Positions 1 to 8,398 of a stretch of DNA of 37,740 bases are shown piece after piece. Numbering within the stretch: position 1 is the stretch's first letter; each line of letters opens with the position of its first letter. The stretch spans positions 1-37,740 of the forward strand of contig JAFGOE010000029.1 of assembly GCA_016926625.1 (NCBI GenBank), in the 5' to 3' direction. A model generated the notes under the pieces. The model was not told the origin of the DNA and searched no databases. It worked only from the letters and a program-made list of their open reading frames with translations. This DNA is from Candidatus Zhuqueibacterota bacterium. GTDB taxonomy: Bacteria; Zhuqueibacterota; Zhuqueibacteria; Thermofontimicrobiales; Thiofontviventaceae. The translations under genes were made by a program, and so were the position numbers.

Positions 1-698
1 CCGTCAGGCACAGGAAACTGGAGTTCCATATGCGCCGCTAATTCGCGACTCAATTCGATGGACATGTGTTCGCTGTCTGTGGTCAGATAAGTGCTCATTC
101 CGATTGTCGATGCGATGATATCGTTATAGGGATCATTGCCGACCATGAGACAGGTTGCAGGCGGGAGATTTATCTTGCGACAGATCTCATGATAATATTC
201 AATTCTGGGTTTACAGAATGAGCTGTTATCGATTCCGGTAACCAGATCGTAGTCGATATCCGCTACACCTGCCCATTTCATTCTCATCCACTGCGCTTCG
301 AGCGGTAGTAAAGGATTCGAAGCAATAACGAGCCGATAACCTTTTCGGGCAAGATCGGTGACGACATCACTCGCATGATCGATCGGCTTCGCCACGCTGC
401 TCAATTGGTTGAACTTCTCCATATAGAACTGATCGAATCGTTCGAGCAGTACAGCGGTGTCGAGGTCGAGTCCATCGGTAAATGAATTCATGAAGAAATC
501 GATGTTTAACGTCAAGCCATTGTTATAGACCATTTGTTGCGTAGAATCTAATAATCGCTTCACAAACAACGTCGGTTCTATCATATCGGCAAAGAAAGAC
601 GTTAGTGCACTGGTGTACTTGCGGAAAAAATCGTTTTCGTCGAATAGGATCAACGTATTATCCAGATCAAATAGTATGGCTTCGGGTTTCGGTTTCAT
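1..698 (-). CDS. HAD-superfamily hydrolase, partial (C-terminus beyond window start)
   Basis: The reading frame opens at the ATG at 698 and stays open to the window edge, giving 232 residues with the C-terminus missing. HAD motif I is DLDNT (about residues 11-15, nucleophile Asp first), motif II the Ser in IASNP (about 125), motif III the Lys in FCKPR, and motif IV is VGNDPYND. The inserted helical region between motifs I and II is a type-1 cap, as in phosphoglycolate-phosphatase-like enzymes. It probably removes phosphate from a small metabolite, but the substrate cannot be read from the sequence. It follows rpiB on the same strand after 73 bases, so it may be the last gene of the buk-rpiB run; no good Shine-Dalgarno is seen before the ATG. 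HAD membership is sure, the specific role is unknown. Confidence 0.85.
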   Translation of the reverse strand, partial: MKPKPEAILFDLDNTLILFDENDFFRKYTSALTSFFADMIEPTLFVKRLLDSTQQMVYNNGLTLNIDFFMNSFTDGLDLDTAVLLERFDQFYMEKFNQLSSVAKPIDHASDVVTDLARKGYRLVIASNPLLPLEAQWMRMKWAGVADIDYDLVTGIDNSSFCKPRIEYYHEICRKINLPPATCLMVGNDPYNDIIASTIGMSTYLTTDSEHMSIELSRELAAHMELQFPVPD

Positions 699-771
699 TA
701 ACAGTCTCAATGATAAGATAATATATCCAATTTCATGTTGTATGCATCAAGCGAGATAAAGTTCAGTGAAG

Positions 772-1209
772 TTACTCATTAATCTTTCTGACTTTATTAA
801 TCCGTCTCTCGTGCCTACCACCCTCAAAATCGGTTCTCAGCCAGACATCGACCATGGCGAGCAGTTCATGAGGTTCAAATTCTTTTGCCCCGAGGCAAAG
901 AACATTGGAGTCGTGATGTTTGCGCGTTGTCTCAGCCGTCCTTAAATTGTATACGAGTGCGGCGATGACTCCCGGAATTCTGTTGGCGACCATGCACATT
1001 CCGATGCCGTTCGAACAGATGAGGATGCCGCGGTCATTTTCTCCGGATGCGACGCTTCGCGCTGCAGGTTGTGCGTAATCCGGATAATCACAAGACACGG
1101 AGCTTTCGCAACCGAAATCCCGAACAATATGACCATTTTCTTGAAGGAAGTCGATCAAGATTCTCTTGAATTCAAAACCTGCGTGATCTGCGGCGACTGC
1201 AATTTTCAT
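772..1209 (-). CDS. rpiB: Ribose-5-phosphate isomerase B (RpiB/LacAB family)
   Basis: This 145-residue cytoplasmic enzyme should interconvert ribose 5-phosphate and ribulose 5-phosphate in the non-oxidative pentose phosphate pathway. The N-terminal AADHAGFE, the active-site Cys in GILICSNGIGM (about residue 65), the RKHHDSNVLCLG block with the catalytic His region, and the phosphate-binding GGRHERRI tail are all family hallmarks; length is normal. Its ATG overlaps the ptb stop by four bases (ATGA), so the two are translationally coupled. Members of the family can also act on allose 6-phosphate or galactose 6-phosphate, but the LacA/LacB partners of the tagatose pathway are not here. Its pairing with amino-acid fermentation genes rather than sugar genes is somewhat unexpected. 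Confidence 0.95.
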   Translation of the reverse strand: MKIAVAADHAGFEFKRILIDFLQENGHIVRDFGCESSVSCDYPDYAQPAARSVASGENDRGILICSNGIGMCMVANRIPGVIAALVYNLRTAETTRKHHDSNVLCLGAKEFEPHELLAMVDVWLRTDFEGGRHERRINKVRKINE

Positions 1210-2147
1210 TTTTGTCCTCTGGTATTGATTAAAATAATATTCAATGCGATTGTCAATAACTTAGATTCGGGCGTGTCGTTTCTGGAGGGTATCAAGATAG
1301 GTGCCTTTGCTCCTATCGTCGCATGAGCCAGTCTTACATTAGCAAAATAAGTAATGGCTTTCGCAGATATGTTGGCGGCCTCGATCGTAGGAAATAGTAG
1401 AATATCTGCGTTGCCGGCGATAGGTGAATGTATACCCTTGACTTTTGCCGCTTCTTCGGAAATAGCATTGTCCAGAGCGAGTGGTCCATCCACGGTGCAC
1501 CCCTTGATCTGCCCTCTGTCGTTCATTTTTGAAATAATGGCCGCATCCACGGTGGATTGAAGATTGGGATTGACTGTCTCCGCAGCCGAAAGAACGGCGA
1601 CGTTGGGATTTTCGTTCCCGAGCGAATGGGCTACCGCGACCGCGTTCTCCAGGATCTGTATCTTCTGTTGCAGGTCAGGAGCCAGATTGAAACCACCATC
1701 GGTGATCATCAGTAACTTGTTGGCGCCGTTTCGTTGTGGATATTCGAACACGAACGTATCGCTGATGATACGATCGGTTCGTAAACCTTTCTGGGAGTTA
1801 AAGGCTGCTTTCAATAGCAAGGCTGATTTCACCCTGCCCTTTAAAATGATATCTGCTTCTTTAAAGTGTATGGCTTCGATCGTTCGTTCACATATCTCGT
1901 TTTCATCAGCGATATCGATAATCTCGAAGTGATGCGCTTCAGCATAGTCGTTTTTTTCGATCGATTTTTGAATTTGATCTTTCTTCCCAATGAGGAGACC
2001 TTCCGCGAGACCGAGGCGCTTGGCTTCTACTAACGCGGATAAGGCAGCTTCATCTTCTCCTGCAGCTACAGCGATGCGTATCGGTGCCGATCTCTTCTGG
2101 GATATTTCGATCGCTGTGCCTAGTAGTTCATCGAAATTGTGTATCAT
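1206..2147 (-). CDS. ptb: Phosphate butyryltransferase-type acyltransferase
   Basis: This 313-residue protein belongs to the phosphate acetyl/butyryltransferase family (PTA_PTB), which exchanges CoA on an acyl-CoA for phosphate. The N-terminal half contains the IAVAAGEDEAALSA strand-helix and the DIILKGRVKSALLLKA block; the C-terminal half has MITDGGFNLAPDL, AVLSAAETVNPN and GCTVDGPLALDNAIS, all typical of Ptb rather than of the longer Pta. A good site (AAGGGG) precedes the ATG at 2147, and iorB ends 12 bases upstream. With butyrate kinase and indolepyruvate oxidoreductase in the same run, the natural substrate is more likely an aryl- or branched-chain acyl-CoA than butyryl-CoA, though this is inferred from context only. 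Confidence 0.92.
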   Translation of the reverse strand: MIHNFDELLGTAIEISQKRSAPIRIAVAAGEDEAALSALVEAKRLGLAEGLLIGKKDQIQKSIEKNDYAEAHHFEIIDIADENEICERTIEAIHFKEADIILKGRVKSALLLKAAFNSQKGLRTDRIISDTFVFEYPQRNGANKLLMITDGGFNLAPDLQQKIQILENAVAVAHSLGNENPNVAVLSAAETVNPNLQSTVDAAIISKMNDRGQIKGCTVDGPLALDNAISEEAAKVKGIHSPIAGNADILLFPTIEAANISAKAITYFANVRLAHATIGAKAPILIPSRNDTPESKLLTIALNIILINTRGQK

Positions 2148-2159
2148 CTGAATTCCCCT

Positions 2160-2759
2160 TTATTCTTTTCGCCCGGCATAAAACGCTATTTTATTGATCT
2201 CAGTCGTTTTAGGGGGCACGCGTTTCGTAATGACGTCTAACCAAATTTGTGGGTCGAAATCCAGGTAATTGGACAGAGCCCCTAACATCACAGAATTGAT
2301 TACCTTAGGATTGCCGATCTCCTCCGCAATAGCTATCGCATCTAACTGTACAAGGTGAGCGCTCCTCTGTTCATATAGTTCTTTTACGTTCTCCGGGTAG
2401 GAGATGTCCGTAAAATAAACGGACAGTGGTGTTATCTGCTGGTCGTTGTAGATGATGATACCGTCATTTTTTAAGATATCCAGATAACGCAGCGCCTCTA
2501 TCTTTTCGAATGACAGGATGACATCTGCTTCGCCCTGATGAATTATCGGAGAGTAAATCTTTTGACCAAATCTTACCTGACTGACGACACTTCCTCCGCG
2601 TTGAGCCATGCCATGTATTTCACTCTTTTTTACGTCGAAACCGGTCTGCATGGCGACATCGATCAGAATGTCGCTGGCTACTAACACACCCTGTCCGCCA
2701 ACACCGCATAAGAGAATGTTCCACACATCTTTTTGTGATTTTTGTCGAGTTGTATCCAT
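2160..2759 (-). CDS. iorB: Indolepyruvate ferredoxin oxidoreductase, beta subunit
   Basis: This 199-residue protein is the gamma-type subunit of a 2-oxoacid:ferredoxin oxidoreductase. It has the glycine-rich GVGGQGVLVAS loop near residues 19-29, followed by SEIHGMAQRGGSVVSQVRFG, the conserved core of the POR_gamma domain. With IorA it should oxidatively decarboxylate aryl pyruvates to aryl-CoA, reducing ferredoxin. An AAAAGGA site precedes the ATG at 2759. iorA lies 64 bases upstream and ptb 12 bases downstream, fitting one transcript. The length is normal for IorB. Specificity for indolepyruvate over phenylpyruvate or other 2-oxo acids cannot be told from sequence. Confidence 0.93.
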   Translation of the reverse strand: MDTTRQKSQKDVWNILLCGVGGQGVLVASDILIDVAMQTGFDVKKSEIHGMAQRGGSVVSQVRFGQKIYSPIIHQGEADVILSFEKIEALRYLDILKNDGIIIYNDQQITPLSVYFTDISYPENVKELYEQRSAHLVQLDAIAIAEEIGNPKVINSVMLGALSNYLDFDPQIWLDVITKRVPPKTTEINKIAFYAGRKE

Positions 2760-2823
2760 TGAATTTCCTTTTCAATTGCACTTGTTGTGATTATGAATTA
2801 CTGTGTGATCGATATGATATCTG

Positions 2824-4569
2824 CTATTTATCCGGCTTACGAATCGCACCTGGCTTACAAACCTGGCGACAGATGTCACAGCCGATGCAAAATAACGGAT
2901 TGATCCGCGTCTTACCATTTTCATCTTTTTCAATGGCCGGGCAACCGACTCGATGACACATACCGCATTTGATGCAGGTATTCGCATCGACATAATACGG
3001 TTCGCTGAATCGTTTTCGGGCACGAATGATACAGGGAGCATCGGCGATGATCACAGAAGGTTCATCTACGGCTAACTCATTTTTGAAAACGGCGATCGTC
3101 TCATCGAGGTTATAGGGATCGACACGCACGACTCGTCGTACACCGGCGGCATGACAGATTTCTGCTAAATCGACCTTATTTGTTGCTTCCCTGCGCAGCG
3201 TCAGGCCTGTCCCCGGATGCTCCTGATGACCAGTCATCGCGGTGATATGATTGTCGAGAATACAGATTTTAGTTACGGCCTGATTGTATACCAGGTCGAT
3301 TAAGCCGGTTATCCCTGAGTGCAGGAAGGTGGAGTCCCCGATCACTCCAATCAGCTTGCCTTTTAATTCATCACCTGTAGCCTTTTCGATCCCGTGTGCA
3401 TAACCCACGCTGGCTCCCATGCACAGGCACGTATCCATCATCTCCAACGGAGGGATAGCGGCGAGCGTATAACAACCGATATCGCCTGTTACGGTTAAGC
3501 GAAGTTTCTTCATGACATAGAAAATTCCCCGGTGCGAACAACCCGGACAGAGTACAGGGGGACGCGATGGTATGTTTACAGCGATGTTTCGCCCTTGCTG
3601 AGGCTTTGAACCGATCGCAAATGCTGAGGCGATCACGTCGGGATTATATTCTCCCATCATGGGTAATTTTTCCTTGCCCTGGACTTTGATGCCTCTGGCG
3701 GAGATCTGTTCCTCGAGGAACGGATCGAGCTCCTCGATCACATACAGTTTCTCGACTCTCCCGGAAAATTGAGTGATCAATTTAAACGGTAAAGGATTCG
3801 TCAGTCCCAGTTTCAAAAATGACGCGTTTGGAAAAATTTCCTTTGCGTATTGATACGAAATACCGCTGCAGATAATTCCAAGCGAATTATCGCCCCATTC
3901 GATGCGGTTGAAAGCGCAATCGTACCCATATTCCGCTAGTCTAATTAATCTTTCTTCGACCAGCACATGCTTTTTCCGTGCGTTCATCGGTAGCAGCACA
4001 TTCTTGGCCATGTTTTTGACGTACTTTTTGGGGGCGATTTCAACCCTTGGCCTAAGATTTACGATGGATTTTGAATGATTGACGCGGGTCGTGGTCCTCA
4101 GCAATACCGGTGTATCAAAATCCTCACTGAGTTTCAGTCCCAACATCACGAAATCCTTCGCCTCCTGACTATCGGATGGCTCGAGCATAGCGACTTTTGC
4201 AGCCCTGGCAAACCATCTGTTATCCTGCTCGTTCTGAGAAGAGTGCATGGAAGGATCGTCAGCCGATACGATGATGATGCCAGCGTTCACGCCTTGATAT
4301 GATAGACTGAAGAACGGATCGGCAGCGACGTTTAAACCCACATGTTTCATGGCCGCTATGCTGCGTACGCCGCCGAGTGCAGCACCTGCTGCGACTTCCA
4401 GAGCTACTTTTTCGTTAGGCGCCCATTGTGCCGTGATCTCTTCATAGTTGCTGATATTCTCCAATATTTCGGTGCTCGGAGTGCCAGGGTATGCCGCTGC
4501 AAATTTACCTCCGGCCTCGTAAAATCCTCTGGCAATCGCTTCATTACCGGATAACATGGCTTTGCTCAT
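2824..4569 (-). CDS. iorA: Indolepyruvate ferredoxin oxidoreductase, alpha subunit
   Basis: This 581-residue catalytic subunit carries, in order, a pyrimidine-binding domain (EAIARGFYEAG, AYPGTPSTEI near the N-terminus), a linker, a thiamine diphosphate domain (CPGCSHRG about 345, GDIGCYTLA, GDSTFLHSG with ILDNHITAMTGHQ as the GDS...N Mg-ThDP motif) and a C-terminal ferredoxin domain. The last 55 residues hold two Cys clusters, CIKCGMCHRVGCP and CIGCDICRQVCKP, for two iron-sulfur clusters. The protein oxidises aryl pyruvates from aromatic amino-acid transamination to aryl-acetyl-CoA and passes electrons to ferredoxin, so the organism can probably live without oxygen. An AAAAGGA site precedes the ATG; a 275-base gap separates it from buk, so it may have its own promoter. 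Length and motif order are canonical. Confidence 0.95.
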   Translation of the reverse strand: MSKAMLSGNEAIARGFYEAGGKFAAAYPGTPSTEILENISNYEEITAQWAPNEKVALEVAAGAALGGVRSIAAMKHVGLNVAADPFFSLSYQGVNAGIIIVSADDPSMHSSQNEQDNRWFARAAKVAMLEPSDSQEAKDFVMLGLKLSEDFDTPVLLRTTTRVNHSKSIVNLRPRVEIAPKKYVKNMAKNVLLPMNARKKHVLVEERLIRLAEYGYDCAFNRIEWGDNSLGIICSGISYQYAKEIFPNASFLKLGLTNPLPFKLITQFSGRVEKLYVIEELDPFLEEQISARGIKVQGKEKLPMMGEYNPDVIASAFAIGSKPQQGRNIAVNIPSRPPVLCPGCSHRGIFYVMKKLRLTVTGDIGCYTLAAIPPLEMMDTCLCMGASVGYAHGIEKATGDELKGKLIGVIGDSTFLHSGITGLIDLVYNQAVTKICILDNHITAMTGHQEHPGTGLTLRREATNKVDLAEICHAAGVRRVVRVDPYNLDETIAVFKNELAVDEPSVIIADAPCIIRARKRFSEPYYVDANTCIKCGMCHRVGCPAIEKDENGKTRINPLFCIGCDICRQVCKPGAIRKPDK

Positions 4570-4844
4570 AGAAAATTCCTTTTGTTTTATTTACGACCGA
4601 TTAGATGATCTGGTGAAACATTGTTTGATCTATTTACCATCAGAGAAACCAATTATATCCAGGCGTCCCTGTGCATTGATTTTTAAACGATATGAATTGA
4701 TTGTCTTCTCGAAATAACGTTTATATTCATAATCTCAAAGATATAAATGACAACGACTTAACGATGTCGACACTGAAGGCGACGCTGTTTCTTTATCCGT
4801 CAGGTCGCAATCCAGATCAAAGACAGGATCAGGGTAATTGATTG
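4570..4844 (-). other. Gap between buk and iorA
   Basis: This gap contains no supported gene on either strand. On the minus strand a weak promoter-like pair (TTGTCA, then TATGAA after 16 bases) lies in the A+T-rich middle, near 4725-4755, and could give iorA its own start. No clear terminator hairpin follows buk, so read-through from buk is also possible. Confidence 0.3.
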
Positions 4845-5909
4845 TTAATACTCTTTGGCTATCTCTTCACCGTTCAGTACTCTTAAGGCACCGTCGGCCA
4901 TGGCCTCCAGTTCATGATCTCCGATGATGACCAGTACAGGCGCGATAAATTTTACTCTGTCTCCTATCCATTCGACGAGCATGGCGGATTTCGCGAGTCC
5001 GCCACTGATGACGATGGCTTTAACATCACCCTTCAACACGGTGGACATCGCACCGATTTCTTTGGCGATCTGATAGGCCATCGCCTGATAAACATTCCTG
5101 GCATGCTCATCGCCGTCAGTAATGCGTTGCTCCACGTCCATCGCATCGGCTGTCCCAAGGTAAGCGAGCAATCCGCCTCCGCCCATGACGAGTTGTTTCA
5201 TCTGTTTCTCTGTATACTCGCCCGAAAAGCAGAGTTTAATAAAAGCCTGCAGCGGCAGTTCGCCCGTTCTTTCGGGGGAAAAAGGGCCGGAGCTCGATGC
5301 GTCATTAACATCAATGATCCGCCCTTGCTTCAGAGGGCAGATCGATATCCCTCCTCCGAGATGGGCGATGATAAAGTTGGAGCTCAGGTAATCACAATGC
5401 AATTCCCGCGCAGCTTGTCGACCCACGGCATGAATGCTCAACGTATGCGATAAACTACTCCGTTCTATCAATGGATGGCCTGAATATCGAGCCAGGGGTT
5501 CAAATTCATCGGTAGAGACGGGATCAACGATAAATGCTTCCACCCCGCTCTTTGCCGCTAATTCATATGCCAATGCGCAGCCCAGGTTGGACGCATGATG
5601 GCCACGTAACCCACCCTTTGCGTCTGCGATCATTTTCGAGTTTATTTTATAAGTCCCCCCGTTGACAGGTTTGAGTAATCCCCCTCGTCCTACGATCGCA
5701 GATAGGCCGTTTAAATCGATGCTATGCTGGTTGATAAATTCGGTGATTGCTTCCAAACGGAATGAAAATTGATCCCACAAGGCATGATATGAGCTGATTA
5801 TAGAAGAGTGATGGATTAAGTTCTCGCTGAACTTGACTGAGCTATTTTCGAATAAGGCAACTTTGGTGGAGGTAGAACCTGGATTGATAACCAGAATCTT
5901 ATAGATCAT
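4845..5909 (-). CDS. buk: Butyrate kinase
   Basis: This 354-residue protein is an ASKHA-fold acyl kinase that makes ATP and a free acid from an acyl phosphate. The N-terminal VINPGSTSTKVALFE is the first phosphate loop; GRGGLLKPVNGGTY, the AHLGGGIS segment and NDASSSGPFSPERTGELP follow in the order seen in butyrate kinases, and the C-terminal AIVISGGLAKSAMLVEWI is the adenosine-binding segment. Length is normal (about 355). A CAGGAG site precedes the ATG at 5909. It opens the run buk-iorA-iorB-ptb-rpiB. Branched-chain and aryl substrates are known for this family, so the name should be read broadly: in this setting it probably completes substrate-level phosphorylation from 2-oxo acids. Confidence 0.94.
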   Translation of the reverse strand: MIYKILVINPGSTSTKVALFENSSVKFSENLIHHSSIISSYHALWDQFSFRLEAITEFINQHSIDLNGLSAIVGRGGLLKPVNGGTYKINSKMIADAKGGLRGHHASNLGCALAYELAAKSGVEAFIVDPVSTDEFEPLARYSGHPLIERSSLSHTLSIHAVGRQAARELHCDYLSSNFIIAHLGGGISICPLKQGRIIDVNDASSSGPFSPERTGELPLQAFIKLCFSGEYTEKQMKQLVMGGGGLLAYLGTADAMDVEQRITDGDEHARNVYQAMAYQIAKEIGAMSTVLKGDVKAIVISGGLAKSAMLVEWIGDRVKFIAPVLVIIGDHELEAMADGALRVLNGEEIAKEY

Positions 5910-5997
5910 AATCTGTACAACTCCTGCTTATTTCTCGTTGCGATTTTACGATTATTGAGCAAACACAATGAACAATTTCATGAATTACAGATATTTA

Positions 5998-6315
5998 CTA
6001 TTTACCAAGATACTCCTGTACGCTCTTCACGATGATGGCGATGTACTCACCGATGATCGGAATGGTGACGAAGCGAGCTAATAACCAGCCGATGATGGTG
6101 ATTACTAACACACCGATAATGGAGACACCGAGAACGAAACCGACACCGCGGGAAATACCGATCGAGAGATTTGCCCATATCGCTTTTTTCGGATTCTTCA
6201 GGAACAGGTAGGTGTCTGTGTTCTGGGCATCCTCCCAGTTTTGTGCCATTTTCTCGATCTTTAGGAGTAGCTTCGGGATCTTCGATCTGGATTTTTTTAT
6301 TCTGTTACGGTTCAT
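5998..6315 (-). CDS. Small membrane protein, DUF5665-like
   Basis: The protein has 105 residues. The first 50 are basic and helical, with a KIEKMAQNWEDAQ stretch and LKNPKKAIWANLSIG leading into membrane segments. Hydrophobic stretches at about 52-85 (GISRGVGFVLGVSIIGVLVITIIGWLLAR, described here only in outline) can span the membrane once or twice, followed by an amphipathic tail ending EYLGK. This pattern matches the DUF5665 family as I remember it; the function of that family is unknown. The gene stands alone with its own predicted promoter at 6366-6394. No Shine-Dalgarno is visible before the ATG. The family call is moderately sure; that it is a real gene is likely because of its clear membrane topology and promoter. 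Confidence 0.7.
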   Translation of the reverse strand: MNRNRIKKSRSKIPKLLLKIEKMAQNWEDAQNTDTYLFLKNPKKAIWANLSIGISRGVGFVLGVSIIGVLVITIIGWLLARFVTIPIIGEYIAIIVKSVQEYLGK

Positions 6316-6365
6316 ATATCCGAAAAGATGTTAATTGGCTTACCAGGTGCAATCTGACACTCTCA

Positions 6366-6394
6366 AGATAACAGAAATAATCGATATAAATCAA
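6366..6394 (-). promoter_or_regulatory. Sigma-70 type promoter for the DUF5665 gene
   Basis: On the minus strand TTGATT (6394-6389) is followed after exactly 17 bases by TTATCT (6371-6366). The predicted start would lie near 6359, about 45 bases upstream of the ATG at 6315. The match to consensus is moderate, but the spacing equals that of the other promoters in the window. Confidence 0.5.
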
Positions 6395-6494
6395 GTCATT
6401 TTTTTAGATTTTAAGAAAATTTACAATGCTTTGACCACAAGCCAAGAAACCGGTTATTATCTTCATTGCTCCGGAATCAATGACTGGCTTCACT

Positions 6495-8336
6495 TTATTC
6501 GATCAGGAGCAATTTCCTGGTCAAGATTTCTTGCTCGAGTTGAAATTGAAAGAAGTAAATTCCTGTAGTTGCTGGCTGCATATCATCTCGATAACCGTTC
6601 CAAGAAATATTATGCAAGCCAGGGTACAGATTCGCACGGTCCATGATTGTGCTTACATGTTGACCCATAATATTAACGATTTTTATAGAAACTTCAGAGG
6701 GTCTGTTCAATTGAAGGCAGATGTCAGTCGTGTTCTTTGCATGGGGAATCGTCCGTAAAAATGGATTCGGATAATTTTGTGATAATTTAAAGTCTTTGAC
6801 CCGTTCATCGTCTTCTAAGGTGTTAATTACCATCGTAAGGGTGCTATTGAAAATCGCATAGACGATGCCTTTGCCAGAGAATTCAGGAGCAGTGATAATC
6901 AGATCGGGGAGGGAGTCTCTACCCAGATTGCATAAGGAGATTTGTCTTCCCAGAAAACCTGCTTTGTCCTGACCGTAAATCGTACATGCATGATCAACAT
7001 GATTCAGATCGATCAATTGATTGTCCCCAACATTATTGTAAATGATGAAACCAGCTCCGGCATAAATTCTGTCGAAGGGAGCTGCTTGAGGGCAACCGAT
7101 TGCGATAGCAACTGTTCCATTATTTTCATATACTGCAGTATCGAGTGACCAACCGATGTTTGCGCTATGCATATGTCCGACGAATTTTATCCGTTGTTCG
7201 AAATCATCAATGAGAACGGTCCTCGGAGCAGCAAATAGTAATCTACCGCTTAGTAAATAAATTGAACCGGCATCGATTCTTTCGAGATAATTTTCCTGGG
7301 GTGCTCCGATAAACAGATCAGTGAATCCATCACGATCAATATCATCAGCCAGCAGAGAGTAACCAAACCAGCCTTGTTTTTCGGTGCCGATTAGTGTGAT
7401 ATCAGGTTCATGTGACGACATATCGATCACATGAGGGAAATTGGCAGCTCCGAAGAATATATAGACCTCACCTGCATCGACCTTCAAATTGGGTAATGGA
7501 CTGTCGGCTTTATGTGCTCCGATGATGATGTCGAAAATTCCATCATTATCGATATCACCACATGCGATAGCTCTGCCGCAGAGATCATTAGGCTCTTTGC
7601 CGTAGATGAGATGTCCGCTAAAGTCGCCTTTTAAATCGATATCCGAATATGTGTCCCATTCATTGGTATTTTTAACGATGTATGCCCCTCCACAGGTCGG
7701 ATTTTGCCCGGAATCGAGTCCGTCGGCACCAAAAATTAAATCGATTCTGCCATCATCATCGACGTCACCCGAAGCGATGGCCGTACCCAGGTGATCACCC
7801 GGTCGTGCACCGGTGAAGGTGACATCAGCAGCATCTTGACCCAGGTTGATGACCGAGTCGAAACCACATCGACCGTAAAGCAGATGTACCACACCGGCAT
7901 CCGTCCTGTCCATCGGATTCGCCCTGGGTTCTCCGATGATCATATCATCGTAACCATCGGAATTGAGGTCTTCTACTTCGATGTCCGAGCCGAATAATCC
8001 GTTTTGATACTTACCACTGATCGTAATCGAAGCACAATCTTCGATTAAATCGATCTTGCTATGAGGTTCTATCGGTCCGAGAAATATGTATACCGTACCA
8101 TAATTTGCCGTGTCGATGTGGGATTGAGTTGCCGCAATGAAGATATCATCGTAACCATCGCCATTGATGTCACCCGTGGCGAGTGTCTCTCCCAGGTATT
8201 TATTTTCATCATGACCGAACAAGATAAAATCAGCTTCTGCGCTGTTTAAATCGAAACTTGAGGTCTGTGAGTATAAAAATGGCGATACCAGAGCATTGAT
8301 AAGATATATACTTAAAAAGCAGGCTATTCTATTCAT
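6495..8336 (-). CDS. Secreted FG-GAP (integrin-like) beta-propeller protein with T9SS sorting domain
   Basis: A signal peptide (about residues 1-24, ending FLYSQ) is followed by seven or so FG-GAP/VCBS repeats. Five carry an integrin-type calcium loop: DINGDGYDD, DLNSDGYDD, DVDDDGRID, DIDNDGIFD and DIDRDGFTD; a sixth (NLGRDSLPD) is degenerate. Blades repeat the text IFIGA/IIGEP and VYIFFG/VHLLYG. The C-terminal ~90 residues, starting at KLSQNYPNPF and ending in FQLEQEILTRKLLLIE, are a type A T9SS sorting domain. The protein is expected on the cell surface or outside the cell, perhaps binding a ligand or polysaccharide. An AGGAG site precedes the ATG. It follows the GWxTD gene after 62 bases and is probably co-transcribed with it. 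Confidence 0.88.
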   Translation of the reverse strand: MNRIACFLSIYLINALVSPFLYSQTSSFDLNSAEADFILFGHDENKYLGETLATGDINGDGYDDIFIAATQSHIDTANYGTVYIFLGPIEPHSKIDLIEDCASITISGKYQNGLFGSDIEVEDLNSDGYDDMIIGEPRANPMDRTDAGVVHLLYGRCGFDSVINLGQDAADVTFTGARPGDHLGTAIASGDVDDDGRIDLIFGADGLDSGQNPTCGGAYIVKNTNEWDTYSDIDLKGDFSGHLIYGKEPNDLCGRAIACGDIDNDGIFDIIIGAHKADSPLPNLKVDAGEVYIFFGAANFPHVIDMSSHEPDITLIGTEKQGWFGYSLLADDIDRDGFTDLFIGAPQENYLERIDAGSIYLLSGRLLFAAPRTVLIDDFEQRIKFVGHMHSANIGWSLDTAVYENNGTVAIAIGCPQAAPFDRIYAGAGFIIYNNVGDNQLIDLNHVDHACTIYGQDKAGFLGRQISLCNLGRDSLPDLIITAPEFSGKGIVYAIFNSTLTMVINTLEDDERVKDFKLSQNYPNPFLRTIPHAKNTTDICLQLNRPSEVSIKIVNIMGQHVSTIMDRANLYPGLHNISWNGYRDDMQPATTGIYFFQFQLEQEILTRKLLLIE

Positions 8337-8398
8337 GATATTCTCCTACATTCGTTACTAACGGCTCATGAAGGATCGATCATAGCCTGATGCATTGA

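Noticed and set aside
4914-5453. 179-codon plus-strand frame within buk
   Set aside because: It is wholly antisense to a canonical butyrate kinase gene and shows no domain.
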